Shown one piece after another: positions 1 through 7,314 of a stretch of 64,000 bases of DNA (position 1 is its first letter; each line of letters starts with the position of its first letter). Source of the DNA: Pseudomonas sp. UBA1879. GTDB taxonomy: Bacteria; Pseudomonadota; Gammaproteobacteria; Pseudomonadales; Pseudomonadaceae. The notes under the pieces are model-generated. The model worked only from the letters and a program-made list of their open reading frames with translations, was not told the origin of the DNA and did not search any database. A program made the position numbers and the translations under genes. Location: assembly GCF_002338065.1 (NCBI RefSeq), contig NZ_DDHJ01000011.1:151799-215798 (forward strand). The letters are read 5' to 3'.

Positions 1-443
1 CCAAGCCGATCAGCGAACGGCAATTGGCGCAGGTGGTGCTGAAATGGACGGGCCTGGCCCTGCGCAATCAGGCGCCGGAGCGGCATCAGGAGATCAGCCA
101 GGGCAGCCTCAGCATGCAGGTGCTGGATCATGAGGAAGGTTTGCGCCTGGCCGCTGGCAAGGCCGATCTGGCCGCCGACATGCTGGCGATGCTGCTGGCA
201 TCGCTGAGCACCGACCGCGAGGCCATTCGTTCGGCCCGCGACGCAAGTGACCATGTGGCGCTGATCGAACGCGTCCATCGCCTGCATGGCGCTACCCGTT
301 ACTGCGGCGTGCCGCAATTGCGAGCCGCCTGCCAACGCAGCGAAACCCTGCTCAAACAGGACTCACCCGACAGCGACAAAGCCCTGGATGAGCTGGAGAA
401 GGCCATCACGCGGCTGGAAATCGAGGCGCGGGTGAGTGCTTGA
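1..443 (+). CDS. gacS: GacS hybrid sensor kinase, 3' end only (receiver end and Hpt domain)
   Basis: Only the C-terminal part of this gene lies in the window; the open frame runs in from the left edge. The first residues (KPISERQLAQVV) look like the end of a response-regulator receiver domain. They are followed by a histidine phosphotransfer (Hpt) domain whose phospho-acceptor is the His in the HRLHGATRYCG motif. This layout (kinase, receiver, Hpt) is that of GacS/BarA, the membrane sensor that phosphorylates GacA and controls the small RNAs of the Rsm system. The following gene is ldhA, the same order as at the gacS locus of other Pseudomonas, which supports the name. The N-terminal sensor and kinase core cannot be seen here. 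Confidence 0.87.
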   Translation, partial: KPISERQLAQVVLKWTGLALRNQAPERHQEISQGSLSMQVLDHEEGLRLAAGKADLAADMLAMLLASLSTDREAIRSARDASDHVALIERVHRLHGATRYCGVPQLRAACQRSETLLKQDSPDSDKALDELEKAITRLEIEARVSA

Positions 444-487
444 TGTGGGTCAGCGCTACATCGTGTCGGCCGTGCCACTCTCCCTCT

Positions 488-620
488 GTAGGAGCGTGGC
501 TTGTCCCGCGATCTGTCGCGCAGCGGCAGCAATCCCAAAGCACGCGCCAGATCTGATACACCGCGTTTTTCAATTTTACGGCGGGTTCCCCACCGATCGC
601 GGGACAAGCCACGCTCCTAC
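488..620. repeat. REP inverted pair (GTAGGAGCGTGGCTTGTCCC class)
   Basis: Two REP sequences face each other: GTAGGAGCGTGGCTTGTCCC at the left end and its reverse complement ending in CACGCTCCTAC at the right end, with a variable middle of about 80 bp. The pair lies between gacS and ldhA. This is the commonest REP class in the window, with eight pairs in all. Confidence 0.9.
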
Positions 621-662
621 CGTTCTGCTGTGTCAGACATAAGCTCTTCGGGAAGAACCACC

Positions 663-1646
663 ATGCGTACCCTCCTCTACAGCAGCCAGACCTACGACCG
701 CGACAGTTTCCTCGCCGCGAACGCCACCGCACGCCTCGACCTGCATTTCCAGCCCGCACGCCTGACGCTGGACACGGTGGCGCTGGCCGGCGGTTACCCG
801 GTGGTGTGCGCCTTTATCAATGACGACCTCAGTGCACCGGTGCTCGAACGATTGGCTGCGGGCGGCACTCAGTTGGTTGCACTGCGCTCTGCCGGTTTCA
901 ATCATGTCGATCTGCCGACCGCTCAGCGCCTCGGCATCAGCGTTGTGCGTGTCCCGGCCTATTCGCCTCACGCGGTGGCCGAACACGCGGTGGCATTGAT
1001 CCTTTCGCTGAACCGCCATTTACACCGCGCCTACAATCGCACCCGTGACGGCGACTTCACCCTGCACGGTCTGACCGGGTTCGACCTCGTGGGCAAGACC
1101 GTCGGTGTAGTCGGCACCGGGCAGATCGGCGCCACCTTCGCGAAGATCATGGCGGGTTTCGGCTGTCAGCTGCTGGCCTACGACCCTCTTCCCCATCCGC
1201 AGGTCGAGGCCCTTGGTGCGCGGTATCTGCCGCTGGATGAACTGCTCGCCGAGGCGCAGATCATCAGCCTGCATTGCCCGCTCAACGAACACACCCGGCA
1301 TCTGATCAACCGGGCGTCGCTGTCGCGCATGCAACGGGGGGCAATGCTGATCAACACCGGGCGCGGTGCGTTGGTCGATACCCCGGCGCTGATCGGCGCG
1401 TTGAAATCCGGTCAGCTTGGCTATCTGGGGCTGGACGTCTACGAGGAGGAAGCGCAGCTGTTTTTCGAGGACCGCTCCGACCTGCCGTTGCAGGACGATG
1501 TGCTGGCGCGCTTGCTGACGTTTCCCAACGTGGTGATCACCGCGCATCAGGCGTTTCTGACCCGCGAGGCGCTGGGGGCGATTGCGCAGACGACGCTGGA
1601 TAACATCGCGGCGTGGGCGGCGGGGAATCCGCAGAATAGCGTGTAG
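663..1646 (+). CDS. ldhA: D-lactate dehydrogenase (fermentative)
   Basis: This 327-residue protein reduces pyruvate to D-lactate with NADH in the cytoplasm and belongs to the D-isomer-specific 2-hydroxyacid dehydrogenases. The nucleotide-binding motif GVVGTGQIG is near residue 150. It is followed by the family signature around ISLHCPLNEHTRHLIN, the INTGRGALVDTPAL segment with the catalytic Arg, an Asp/Glu in the GLDVYEEEA region, and the catalytic His in the TAHQAFLT motif. I chose ATG 663 because GGAAG lies about 8 bases upstream and the N-terminus MRTLLYSSQTYDR fits the family; the open frame extends further only through repeat DNA. It follows gacS, a conserved Pseudomonas neighbour, but the REP pair between them suggests separate transcription. 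Confidence 0.93.
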   Translation: MRTLLYSSQTYDRDSFLAANATARLDLHFQPARLTLDTVALAGGYPVVCAFINDDLSAPVLERLAAGGTQLVALRSAGFNHVDLPTAQRLGISVVRVPAYSPHAVAEHAVALILSLNRHLHRAYNRTRDGDFTLHGLTGFDLVGKTVGVVGTGQIGATFAKIMAGFGCQLLAYDPLPHPQVEALGARYLPLDELLAEAQIISLHCPLNEHTRHLINRASLSRMQRGAMLINTGRGALVDTPALIGALKSGQLGYLGLDVYEEEAQLFFEDRSDLPLQDDVLARLLTFPNVVITAHQAFLTREALGAIAQTTLDNIAAWAAGNPQNSV

Positions 1647-1933
1647 ACCGATGTATGTTCAGGCGCTGACGGCCCGGTGGGAGTGAGCTTGCTCAGGAAA
1701 GCGATCTGCCTGAAAAGCGATCAGCGTCTGACTGGACGCATTCTTCAGCATGCTCACTCCCATGCAGCGCCACCCATTCGGCGTGTCAGCGCAACAGCTC
1801 GCGAGCAAGCTGCGCACCTAAGCCCCCGGCCAGTAACAGACCGCATGAATTCCGATCTCGGCTGCACTCCGCCCACCGGCAGCGGGCATCTGCGATCTAA
1901 AGTGTTAGCATGCGCGCCTATTTGGAGACCCCT

Positions 1934-2371
1934 ATGGCCGAACACGATTTTCGCTACAGCATGCTGACCCCGCACCACACCCTGATCGAATGCCGCAGCC
2001 TGGCGGTCGGTCGTTATCAAGTGACCGGCAACGGTGGCTCGATCAAGCACGACGACGTGCTGCTCGTCACCGTCAAAGGCAGCAAAGACCTTTACATGCG
2101 CCTGAACGTCGAAAAAGTCCGCCACCTGATCAACCCGCCTGGTCAGTGGGTCGCGGTGGCCAACGGCCCGGCGTTCACCGAGCTGGCGATTCATCAGTGG
2201 ACAGTCAACTGCAACGGCTGTGGCAAGGCGCAAGACATCGAGTTCATGGTCGATGCCAAAGAAGGCAAGAAAGCCCTGAAACCGGCCGCCACCGCGCGCA
2301 TTGCCGAGTTGGGCTGGAAAACCGTCGGCGAGAACCACCTGTGCCCGGCCTGCGCCAGGAACGCCGCATGA
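1934..2371 (+). CDS. Conserved hypothetical protein with two Cys-X2-Cys motifs
   Basis: A 145-residue protein of unknown function. Residues 1-90 contain a compact, mostly beta-like segment; the C-terminal half has CNGCGK near residue 95 and CPAC near the end. Two CXXC pairs of this kind usually bind a structural zinc. The start at ATG 1934 has GGAG about 8 bases upstream, whereas an earlier in-frame start at 1910 does not. Its stop overlaps the start of the META-domain lipoprotein gene (ATGA), so the two are probably translated together. It sits next to ldhA as in other Pseudomonas. I do not recognise an enzymatic signature. Confidence 0.8.
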   Translation: MAEHDFRYSMLTPHHTLIECRSLAVGRYQVTGNGGSIKHDDVLLVTVKGSKDLYMRLNVEKVRHLINPPGQWVAVANGPAFTELAIHQWTVNCNGCGKAQDIEFMVDAKEGKKALKPAATARIAELGWKTVGENHLCPACARNAA

Positions 2372-2772
2372 AACGCCTTGGCCTGACCCTGCTCGCTGCC
2401 ACGCTGCTCAACGGTTGCGCGAGCGATAACGACGCGCTCAAGCGTGATCACGGCTACGTGCTGGAGTGGATCGGCGAGCGTCCGCTGATCGACAACAGCC
2501 ACCTGACCATGACCCTGGGCAAGGATGGCCGGGCGTACGGCAATGGCGGCTGCAACCACTGGTTCGCGTCGTACACACTGAAGGGCGACGCGATCAGCTT
2601 CGGGCCTGTCGGCAGCACCCGCAAGATGTGCGCCCCTGCCTTGATGGAACAGGAGCACCGATTCCTTGAGGCGTTGGCCACGGTGCAGCATTGGGATGTG
2701 TCGGAGGTTGAGCAATTGCAGCTGTGGCCTGCGCAAGGTTTGCCGCTGAGGTTCTGGCTGGAAGAAGGTTGA
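2368..2772 (+). CDS. META-domain (HslJ-like) lipoprotein
   Basis: A 134-residue predicted lipoprotein. The first 17 residues form a signal sequence ending in the lipobox LLNGC, so the mature protein begins at Cys17 and is anchored in an envelope membrane. The rest is a META/HslJ domain: the GGCNHWFASYTL segment near residue 55 and the conserved MCAPALMEQEHRFLEAL stretch are typical. In E. coli HslJ is a heat-inducible protein linked to novobiocin resistance; the molecular role is not known. The ATG overlaps the stop of the upstream gene by four bases. The 3' end of this gene (from about 2679) is repeated twice downstream as part of a 324-bp tandem repeat. Confidence 0.87.
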   Translation: MKRLGLTLLAATLLNGCASDNDALKRDHGYVLEWIGERPLIDNSHLTMTLGKDGRAYGNGGCNHWFASYTLKGDAISFGPVGSTRKMCAPALMEQEHRFLEALATVQHWDVSEVEQLQLWPAQGLPLRFWLEEG

Positions 2773-2808
2773 TACGTTCGCGGTGAACTGGCTTGCCTCG
2801 AACGTCCT

Positions 2809-2942
2809 GTAGGAGCGTGGCTTGTCCCGCGAACTGTCGGGAACCGGCAGCAAACCCGGCAGACGCGGTGTCCCCAGGTGCTCGGCATGTTCAGGTTTTA
2901 CGACGGGTTCCCCGTCGATCGCGGGACAAGCCACGCTCCTAC
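2809..2942. repeat. REP inverted pair, tandem unit 1
   Basis: GTAGGAGCGTGGCTTGTCCC faces its reverse complement across 134 bp. This is the REP pair carried in the first 324-bp unit. Confidence 0.9.
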
Positions 2943-3132
2943 AGTGGATTGCAGCGCTTACCCCTTGCCTTTCGATTCCATCAGTTTCTGCGTCGCGCTG
3001 GGCACGGTGCAGCATTGGGATGTGTCGGAGGTTGAGCAGTTTGAGCTGTGGCCTGCGCAAGGTTTGCCGCTGAGGTTCTGGCTGGAAGAAGGTTGATACG
3101 TTCGCGGTGAACTGGCTTGCCTCGAACATCCT

Positions 3133-3266
3133 GTAGGAGCGTGGCTTGTCCCGCGAACTGTCGGGAACCGGCAGCAAACCCGGCAGACGCGGTGTCCCCA
3201 GGTGCTCGGCATGTTCAGGTTTTACGACGGGTTCCCCGTCGATCGCGGGACAAGCCACGCTCCTAC
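3133..3266. repeat. REP inverted pair, tandem unit 2
   Basis: Second copy of the same REP pair, exactly 324 bp after the first and essentially identical to it. Confidence 0.9.
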
Positions 3267-3456
3267 AGTGGATTGCAGCGCTTACCCCTTGCCTTTCGAT
3301 TCCATCAGTTTCTGCGTCGCGCTGGGCACAGTGCAGCATTGGGATGTTCCGGAGGTTGAGCAATTGCAGCTGTGGCCTGCCCAAGGTTCGCCGCTGAGGT
3401 TCTGGCTGGAAGAAGGTTGATACGTTCGCGGTGAACTGGCTTGCCTCGAACGTCCT

Positions 3457-3590
3457 GTAGGAGCGTGGCTTGTCCCGCGAACTGTCGGGAACCGGCAGCA
3501 AACCCGGCAGACGCGGTGTCCCCAGGTGCTCGGCATGTTCAGGTTTTACGACGGGTTCCCCGTCGATCGCGGGACAAGCCACGCTCCTAC
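3457..3590. repeat. REP inverted pair, tandem unit 3
   Basis: Third copy of the same REP pair. It lies next to the stop codon of the intact thioredoxin-like gene at 3606. Confidence 0.9.
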
Positions 3591-3605
3591 AGTGGATTGC
3601 AGCGC

Positions 3606-4073
3606 TTACCCCTTGCCTTTCAATTCCGCCAGTTTCTGCGTCACGCCCGCCGCCGTCTGCTCACCCATCAACTGCTCACGCACTTTGCCCTTGTCGTCGA
3701 TGATGTAGGTCACCGGCAGTGCTTCGCTTTTCGGCAGGTCGTATTGTTCGGCGGGGTCCTGGGCCAGCACGGTGAATTTGATCCCCAGTGCGTTGGCGGC
3801 GTTTTTCAGGTCTTCGCCTTGCAGGTCGTCGAAGTTCACCCCGAAGACACTGACGTTTTGCCCCTTCATTTGCTCGGACAGCGCGTTCAATTCCGGGATT
3901 TCCGTCCGGCACGGGCCGCACCATTCAGCCCAGTAGTTAACCACCAGCCAGTGTTTGTCGACCCGGTCGCTGGCCACCTTCTGACCGTTCTGATCAGTGC
4001 CCAGATCAACGCCGCACCCGCTGAGCAACACACTTCCGATAAGCGCTACCGCTGCTGCCAACCGCCTTGCCAT
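3606..4073 (-). CDS. TlpA/ResA-type thioredoxin-like lipoprotein
   Basis: A 155-residue envelope thiol-disulfide protein. A signal sequence ends in a lipobox (VLLSGC), so it is probably a lipoprotein facing the periplasm. The thioredoxin fold follows, with the redox motif WCGPC at about residues 52-56 and the cis-proline in EALPVTYIID near residue 116. TlpA/ResA proteins reduce disulfides, often during cytochrome c maturation, but no cytochrome genes lie nearby, so the substrate is unknown. The start at 4073 is supported by AAAGGAAC upstream; an open frame extends 42 codons further but overlaps the divergent arsC promoter region. Its last 40 bp recur in the tandem repeat to the left. Confidence 0.88.
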   Translation of the reverse strand: MARRLAAAVALIGSVLLSGCGVDLGTDQNGQKVASDRVDKHWLVVNYWAEWCGPCRTEIPELNALSEQMKGQNVSVFGVNFDDLQGEDLKNAANALGIKFTVLAQDPAEQYDLPKSEALPVTYIIDDKGKVREQLMGEQTAAGVTQKLAELKGKG

Positions 4074-4175
4074 GATGCTTGTTCCTTTCATTGAAAACGC
4101 GATGCGGACCTGAGGTTGGTCTTTACCGAGACGCCTGTAGAATACCCGCCACCCCACGAAAGATGCGACCCGCAA

Positions 4176-4529
4176 ATGACCGATCTGACGCTTTATCACA
4201 ACCCGCGCTGCTCCAAATCACGTGGCGCGCTGGAATTGCTCGAAGAACGCGGCCTGACGCCGACCATCGTGCGTTACCTGGAAACGCCGCCCAGCGTCGC
4301 CCAATTGCGCGAACTGCTGGGCAAGCTCGGCATCGATGCCCGCGCCTTGTTGCGCACGGGCGAAGAGGAATACAAAACCCTGAATCTGGCCGACTCCGGT
4401 TTGAGCGATGACGCGCTGATCGAAGCGATGGCCGCGCACCCCAAGCTGATCGAACGCCCGATTCTGATCGCCGGTGACAAGGCTGTGATCGGTCGTCCGC
4501 CTGAGAACATTCTGGAGTTGCTGCCATGA
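4176..4529 (+). CDS. arsC: Arsenate reductase, glutaredoxin-type (ArsC family)
   Basis: A 117-residue cytoplasmic protein of the ArsC/Spx fold. The active-site Cys lies in YHNPRCSKSRGAL at residue 12, and the C-terminal family motif ERPILIAGDKAVIGRPPE contains the conserved Arg (residue 93) needed for anion binding. Such enzymes reduce arsenate to arsenite using glutathione and glutaredoxin. A chromosomal copy that sits next to wrbA rather than in an ars operon may have a general redox role. The stop overlaps the start of wrbA (ATGA), so these genes form an operon that continues into the DUF2069 gene. Confidence 0.88.
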   Translation: MTDLTLYHNPRCSKSRGALELLEERGLTPTIVRYLETPPSVAQLRELLGKLGIDARALLRTGEEEYKTLNLADSGLSDDALIEAMAAHPKLIERPILIAGDKAVIGRPPENILELLP

Positions 4530-5131
4530 GCGCGCCGTACATTCTGGTGCTGTTTTATAGCCGCAATGGCTCGACCCGCGAAATGGCGCGGCAGATTGCG
4601 CGGGGTATCGAGATGGGCGGGATGGAAGCGCGAGTGCGCACGGTCCCGGCGATTTCCACCGAGTGCGAAGCGGTCGCGCCGAGCATTCCGGAGGCCGGTG
4701 CGCTGTACGCGACCCTCGACGATCTGAAAAACTGCTCGGGCCTTGCGCTAGGCAGTCCGACACGTTTCGGCAACATGGCCGCGCCGCTCAAGTATTTCCT
4801 CGACGGCACCAGCAACCTGTGGCTGACCGGCGCACTGGTCGGCAAGCCAGCCAGCGTGTTTACCTCCACCGCCAGCCTGCACGGCGGCCAGGAAACCACG
4901 CTCATGTCGATGCTCCTGCCGTTGCTGCACCACGGCATGCTGGTCGCCGGTCTGCCTTACAGCGAGGCGGCATTGGTCGACACCCGCGGTGGCGGCACGC
5001 CTTATGGCGCCAGTCACCACGCAGGGGCGGACGGCAAACGCCCGCTGGATGAACATGAAACGACGCTGTGTCGCGCACTGGGTCAACGTTTGGCCAAGAC
5101 CGCGCTGTTGCTGGAACCTTCCCGTGGCTGA
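4526..5131 (+). CDS. wrbA: NAD(P)H:quinone oxidoreductase WrbA (flavodoxin-like)
   Basis: A 201-residue FMN protein that reduces quinones by two electrons, limiting semiquinone formation. The FMN phosphate loop is YSRNGSTREMA (residues 11-21). The SPTRFGNMAAPLKYFLDGTSNLW segment (about 76-98) and the TSTASLHGGQETTLMSML region (about 112-129) are WrbA signatures, and the PYGASHHAG motif near 160 is also typical. It is the second gene of the arsC-wrbA-DUF2069 operon and overlaps both neighbours by a few bases. Confidence 0.93.
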   Translation: MSAPYILVLFYSRNGSTREMARQIARGIEMGGMEARVRTVPAISTECEAVAPSIPEAGALYATLDDLKNCSGLALGSPTRFGNMAAPLKYFLDGTSNLWLTGALVGKPASVFTSTASLHGGQETTLMSMLLPLLHHGMLVAGLPYSEAALVDTRGGGTPYGASHHAGADGKRPLDEHETTLCRALGQRLAKTALLLEPSRG

Positions 5132-5531
5132 AAAGCCCAACGTGCTGCCCCCGTTGCACTGGCTGGAATCGCGTGTTCGCTGGAGTCGGCGGGTGGCCCT
5201 GGGATGTTTTTTGGCACTGATGGCGTTGCTGGGCGTGTATGACCTGGCGTTCGCCGACCTGCACGGCGCACGGCCTTGGGTGATTCTGTCGATCGAGTGG
5301 GTGCCGCTGCTGGTGCTGGCCCCCGGCATGTTGATCGGCAGCCCTCGTGGCCATGCGTGGACCTGCTTCGTGGTGAATCTGTATTTCATCAAGGGCGCGC
5401 TGGCGGTGCTCGACCGCGGTCGCGCGTGGTTCGGCGCGCTGGAAATACTCGCCAGCCTTGCCGTCTTTACCAGCGCGCTGCTATATGCGCGCTGGCGATT
5501 TCAGCTCAACTGCAAGCTCGCCGCCTTGTAG
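5124..5531 (+). CDS. DUF2069 inner-membrane protein
   Basis: A 135-residue protein with three or four hydrophobic segments (around residues 25-45, 52-70, 78-95 and 103-122) and basic termini, consistent with a small inner-membrane protein. The sequence fits the DUF2069 family, often encoded next to wrbA in Pseudomonas; its function is not known. The start is GTG 5124, overlapping the end of wrbA by 8 bases, which suggests coupled translation. There is no ATG near the beginning of the conserved region. Confidence 0.82.
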   Translation: MAEKPNVLPPLHWLESRVRWSRRVALGCFLALMALLGVYDLAFADLHGARPWVILSIEWVPLLVLAPGMLIGSPRGHAWTCFVVNLYFIKGALAVLDRGRAWFGALEILASLAVFTSALLYARWRFQLNCKLAAL

Positions 5532-5600
5532 GAGCGCGTGGTGTCAGAGGATCCGGGGTGAATAGTCAAATCCGGCCGTGAATTTCGTTTTGGAGAGGGC

Positions 5601-6272
5601 ATGCAAGACTACAAATGGCTCAATGAATACTGCCTCAATCGCTTTGGTTCCGCCGCCGCGCTCGAAGCGCATCTGCCAACCCCCGCTACCCCGAAAAAAC
5701 TCAAGGCCCTCAGCGACGACCGCTACCTGTCGACCATGGCGCTGCGGGTGTTTCGCGCGGGGCTGAAGCACAGTCTGGTGGACGCCAAGTGGCCGGCGTT
5801 CGAGCAAGTGTTCTTCGGCTTCGACCCGGAAAAGGTCGTGCTGATGGGGGCCGATCATCTCGAACGGCTGATGCAGGATGCGCGGATCATTCGCCATCTG
5901 GGCAAGCTCAAGAGCGTGCCCCGCAATGCGCAACTGATCCTCGACGTCGCCAAGGAACACGGCAGTTTCGGCCGCTTCATCGCCGACTGGCCGGTGACCG
6001 ACATCGTCGGTCTGTGGCGCTATCTGTTCAAACACGGCAACCAGATGGGCGGGTTGTCGGCGCCGCGTTTTCTGCGGATGGTGGGCAAGGACACCTTCAT
6101 TCCCAGCCACGACGTGGTCGCCGCGCTCAACGCACAGAAGATCGTCGATAAAGTGCCCAGCAGCCAGCGCGATCAGGCGGCGGTGCAGGCGGCGTTCAAT
6201 CAATGGCACGCTGAAAGCGGCCGCCCGTTGTGCCAGCTGTCGATGATGCTGTCGTACACGGCCAACCACTGA
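5601..6272 (+). CDS. DNA-3-methyladenine glycosylase I-like protein
   Basis: A 223-residue all-helical protein resembling the Tag family of base-excision glycosylases that remove 3-methyladenine from DNA. The alignment is best over the LSTMALRVFRAGLKHSLVDAKWPAFEQVF region, the VFFGFDPEKV segment, the block of helices containing RNAQLILDVAKEHGSFGRFIADWP, and GKDTFIPSHDVVAAL. Unlike E. coli Tag, it lacks the N-terminal Cys and His that bind zinc and the EWG motif, so it belongs to a divergent subgroup and its substrate range is uncertain. ATG 5601 has a good GGAGAGG site. It follows the wrbA operon by 70 bp. Confidence 0.75.
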   Translation: MQDYKWLNEYCLNRFGSAAALEAHLPTPATPKKLKALSDDRYLSTMALRVFRAGLKHSLVDAKWPAFEQVFFGFDPEKVVLMGADHLERLMQDARIIRHLGKLKSVPRNAQLILDVAKEHGSFGRFIADWPVTDIVGLWRYLFKHGNQMGGLSAPRFLRMVGKDTFIPSHDVVAALNAQKIVDKVPSSQRDQAAVQAAFNQWHAESGRPLCQLSMMLSYTANH

Positions 6273-6322
6273 TCTTTTTTTCAGGCACGGCGCGCAGACC
6301 CCTCACGACACAAATCGGAGGC

Positions 6323-6335
6323 CGTATACAATATC
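6323..6335. promoter_or_regulatory. GTATAC operator candidate upstream of the gntR gene
   Basis: The sequence CGTATACAATAT lies 31-43 bp before the gntR start. Its GTATAC core matches the FadR-subfamily GntR consensus (t.GT..AC.a) and recurs upstream of the ABC binding-protein and lhpC-like genes, which suggests autoregulation. Confidence 0.5.
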
Positions 6336-6365
6336 CGGCATTCGCCCATTGCCTGAGTCGCTCGC

Positions 6366-7049
6366 GTGCCCTTCCTTCTTGCTGATGCCCCCAACCTCGG
6401 CGTTGCGCCCTCCGCGTCCGAGGTCATCGCCACGTATCTGCGTGAGTCGATCATTTCCGGTCAGTTCGCCGAGGACGAGCCGATTCGCCAGGACGACATC
6501 GCCCGGGTGTTCAACGTCAGCAAGATCCCGGTCAGGGAAGCGCTCAAACGCCTGGAAGCGGAGGGTTTGGTGCAATTTCAGCGCAACAAGGGCGCAGTGG
6601 TCACGCGGATTTCCGAGCCGGAGCTGGCGCAGATTTTCGAGGTCAGGGTGTTGCTTGAGGTGCAGGCGATTCGGCTGGCCGTGCCGAGAATGACCCAGGC
6701 GCAGATTGACCGGGCGCAGACCATCTGCGATGAGTTCATGGGTGACGATGACATCGGGCGCTGGGCCGAGCTGAACTGGGCGTTTCATACCTGCCTGTAC
6801 GAGGCGGCGCAACGGCCGTTCCTGCTGAACATGATTCGCTCGATCCACGACAAGGTCGAACGCTATCTGCGGGTGCAGATGAGCTTCGACGAAGGCAAGG
6901 AGCGGGCCGATCTGGAGCACCGCGAAATCCTCAAGGCCTGTGCTGAACGAGACGTGGACAAGGCTGCCGAACTGATCGAGCACCACATCATCGGCGTCTG
7001 CCGCGCCCTCTACGCCCACCTGCCCAACGCGGCGCTTAGCGAAATCTGA
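6366..7049 (+). CDS. GntR-family regulator, FCD (FadR-type) domain
   Basis: A 227-residue DNA-binding protein. Residues 15-80 form a winged helix-turn-helix with the classic GntR stretch FNVSKIPVREALKRLEAEGLV. Residues 95-215 form an FCD ligand domain in which acidic and His residues (HTCLYEAA, EHREILKAC, EHHI) would bind a metal and a carboxylate ligand. Only a GTG start at 6366 fits the domain. It lies just upstream of the hydroxyproline genes. A GTATAC motif in front of it recurs before the transporter and deaminase genes, so it is probably the local repressor. Its ligand may be hydroxyproline or a pathway intermediate. Confidence 0.87.
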   Translation: MPFLLADAPNLGVAPSASEVIATYLRESIISGQFAEDEPIRQDDIARVFNVSKIPVREALKRLEAEGLVQFQRNKGAVVTRISEPELAQIFEVRVLLEVQAIRLAVPRMTQAQIDRAQTICDEFMGDDDIGRWAELNWAFHTCLYEAAQRPFLLNMIRSIHDKVERYLRVQMSFDEGKERADLEHREILKACAERDVDKAAELIEHHIIGVCRALYAHLPNAALSEI

Positions 7050-7171
7050 CGCCAGTGACTGTGCCGATTTCGTCATTTCATGGGGCGAAATCGGTCAAGA
7101 CCCTTTTCTGTATTACCGCCAATCTGATTGACAACGAACTCGACATTGATCTGAGGCGCGGCCACTGATCT

Positions 7172-7257
7172 GTAGGAGTGAGCTTGCTCGCGATGGGGTT
7201 CTGCCAGCTGCTTGTCCGGGGCTGACACACCGCGATCGCGAGCAAGCTCACTCCTAC
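7172..7257. repeat. REP inverted pair (GTAGGAGTGAGCTTGCTCGC class)
   Basis: GTAGGAGTGAGCTTGCTCGCG faces its reverse complement across 86 bp, between the gntR gene and lhpA. This second REP class also occurs at 17195 and 23258. Confidence 0.88.
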
Positions 7258-7314
7258 AGGGATCGGCGTATGCCGAGGGATCAGCGCTCTCTCTGGCAGG
7301 TTTAAGGTGAACAC

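Larger units (their letters stand above)
2679..3605. repeat. Tandem repeat, period 324 bp, nearly three units
   Basis: Units start at 2679, 3003 and 3327. Each holds, in order, the last 94 bp of the META lipoprotein gene, a spacer, one REP inverted pair, and the last ~40 bp of the thioredoxin-like gene read from the other side. In the third unit the latter is the end of the intact gene. The copies are not identical: the META remnant has base changes in units two and three, and the thioredoxin remnants of units one and two share changes absent from the real gene. It is therefore a real tandem amplification with later drift, not an exact assembly duplication. Confidence 0.93.

Noticed and set aside
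2194..3582. A 462-codon minus-strand frame with three internal repeats
   Set aside because: It looks like a repeat protein, but it only reflects the 324-bp tandem DNA repeat with REP pairs read backwards and overlaps two real genes.
2793..3600. Sets of 72- to 84-codon frames repeated three times
   Set aside because: They arise from REP palindromes and gene-end remnants. They have no independent ribosome sites and are not conserved proteins.
2679..3605. CRISPR array
   Set aside because: The repeat unit is 324 bp and contains gene ends and REP pairs; there are no short direct repeats with unique spacers and no cas genes.
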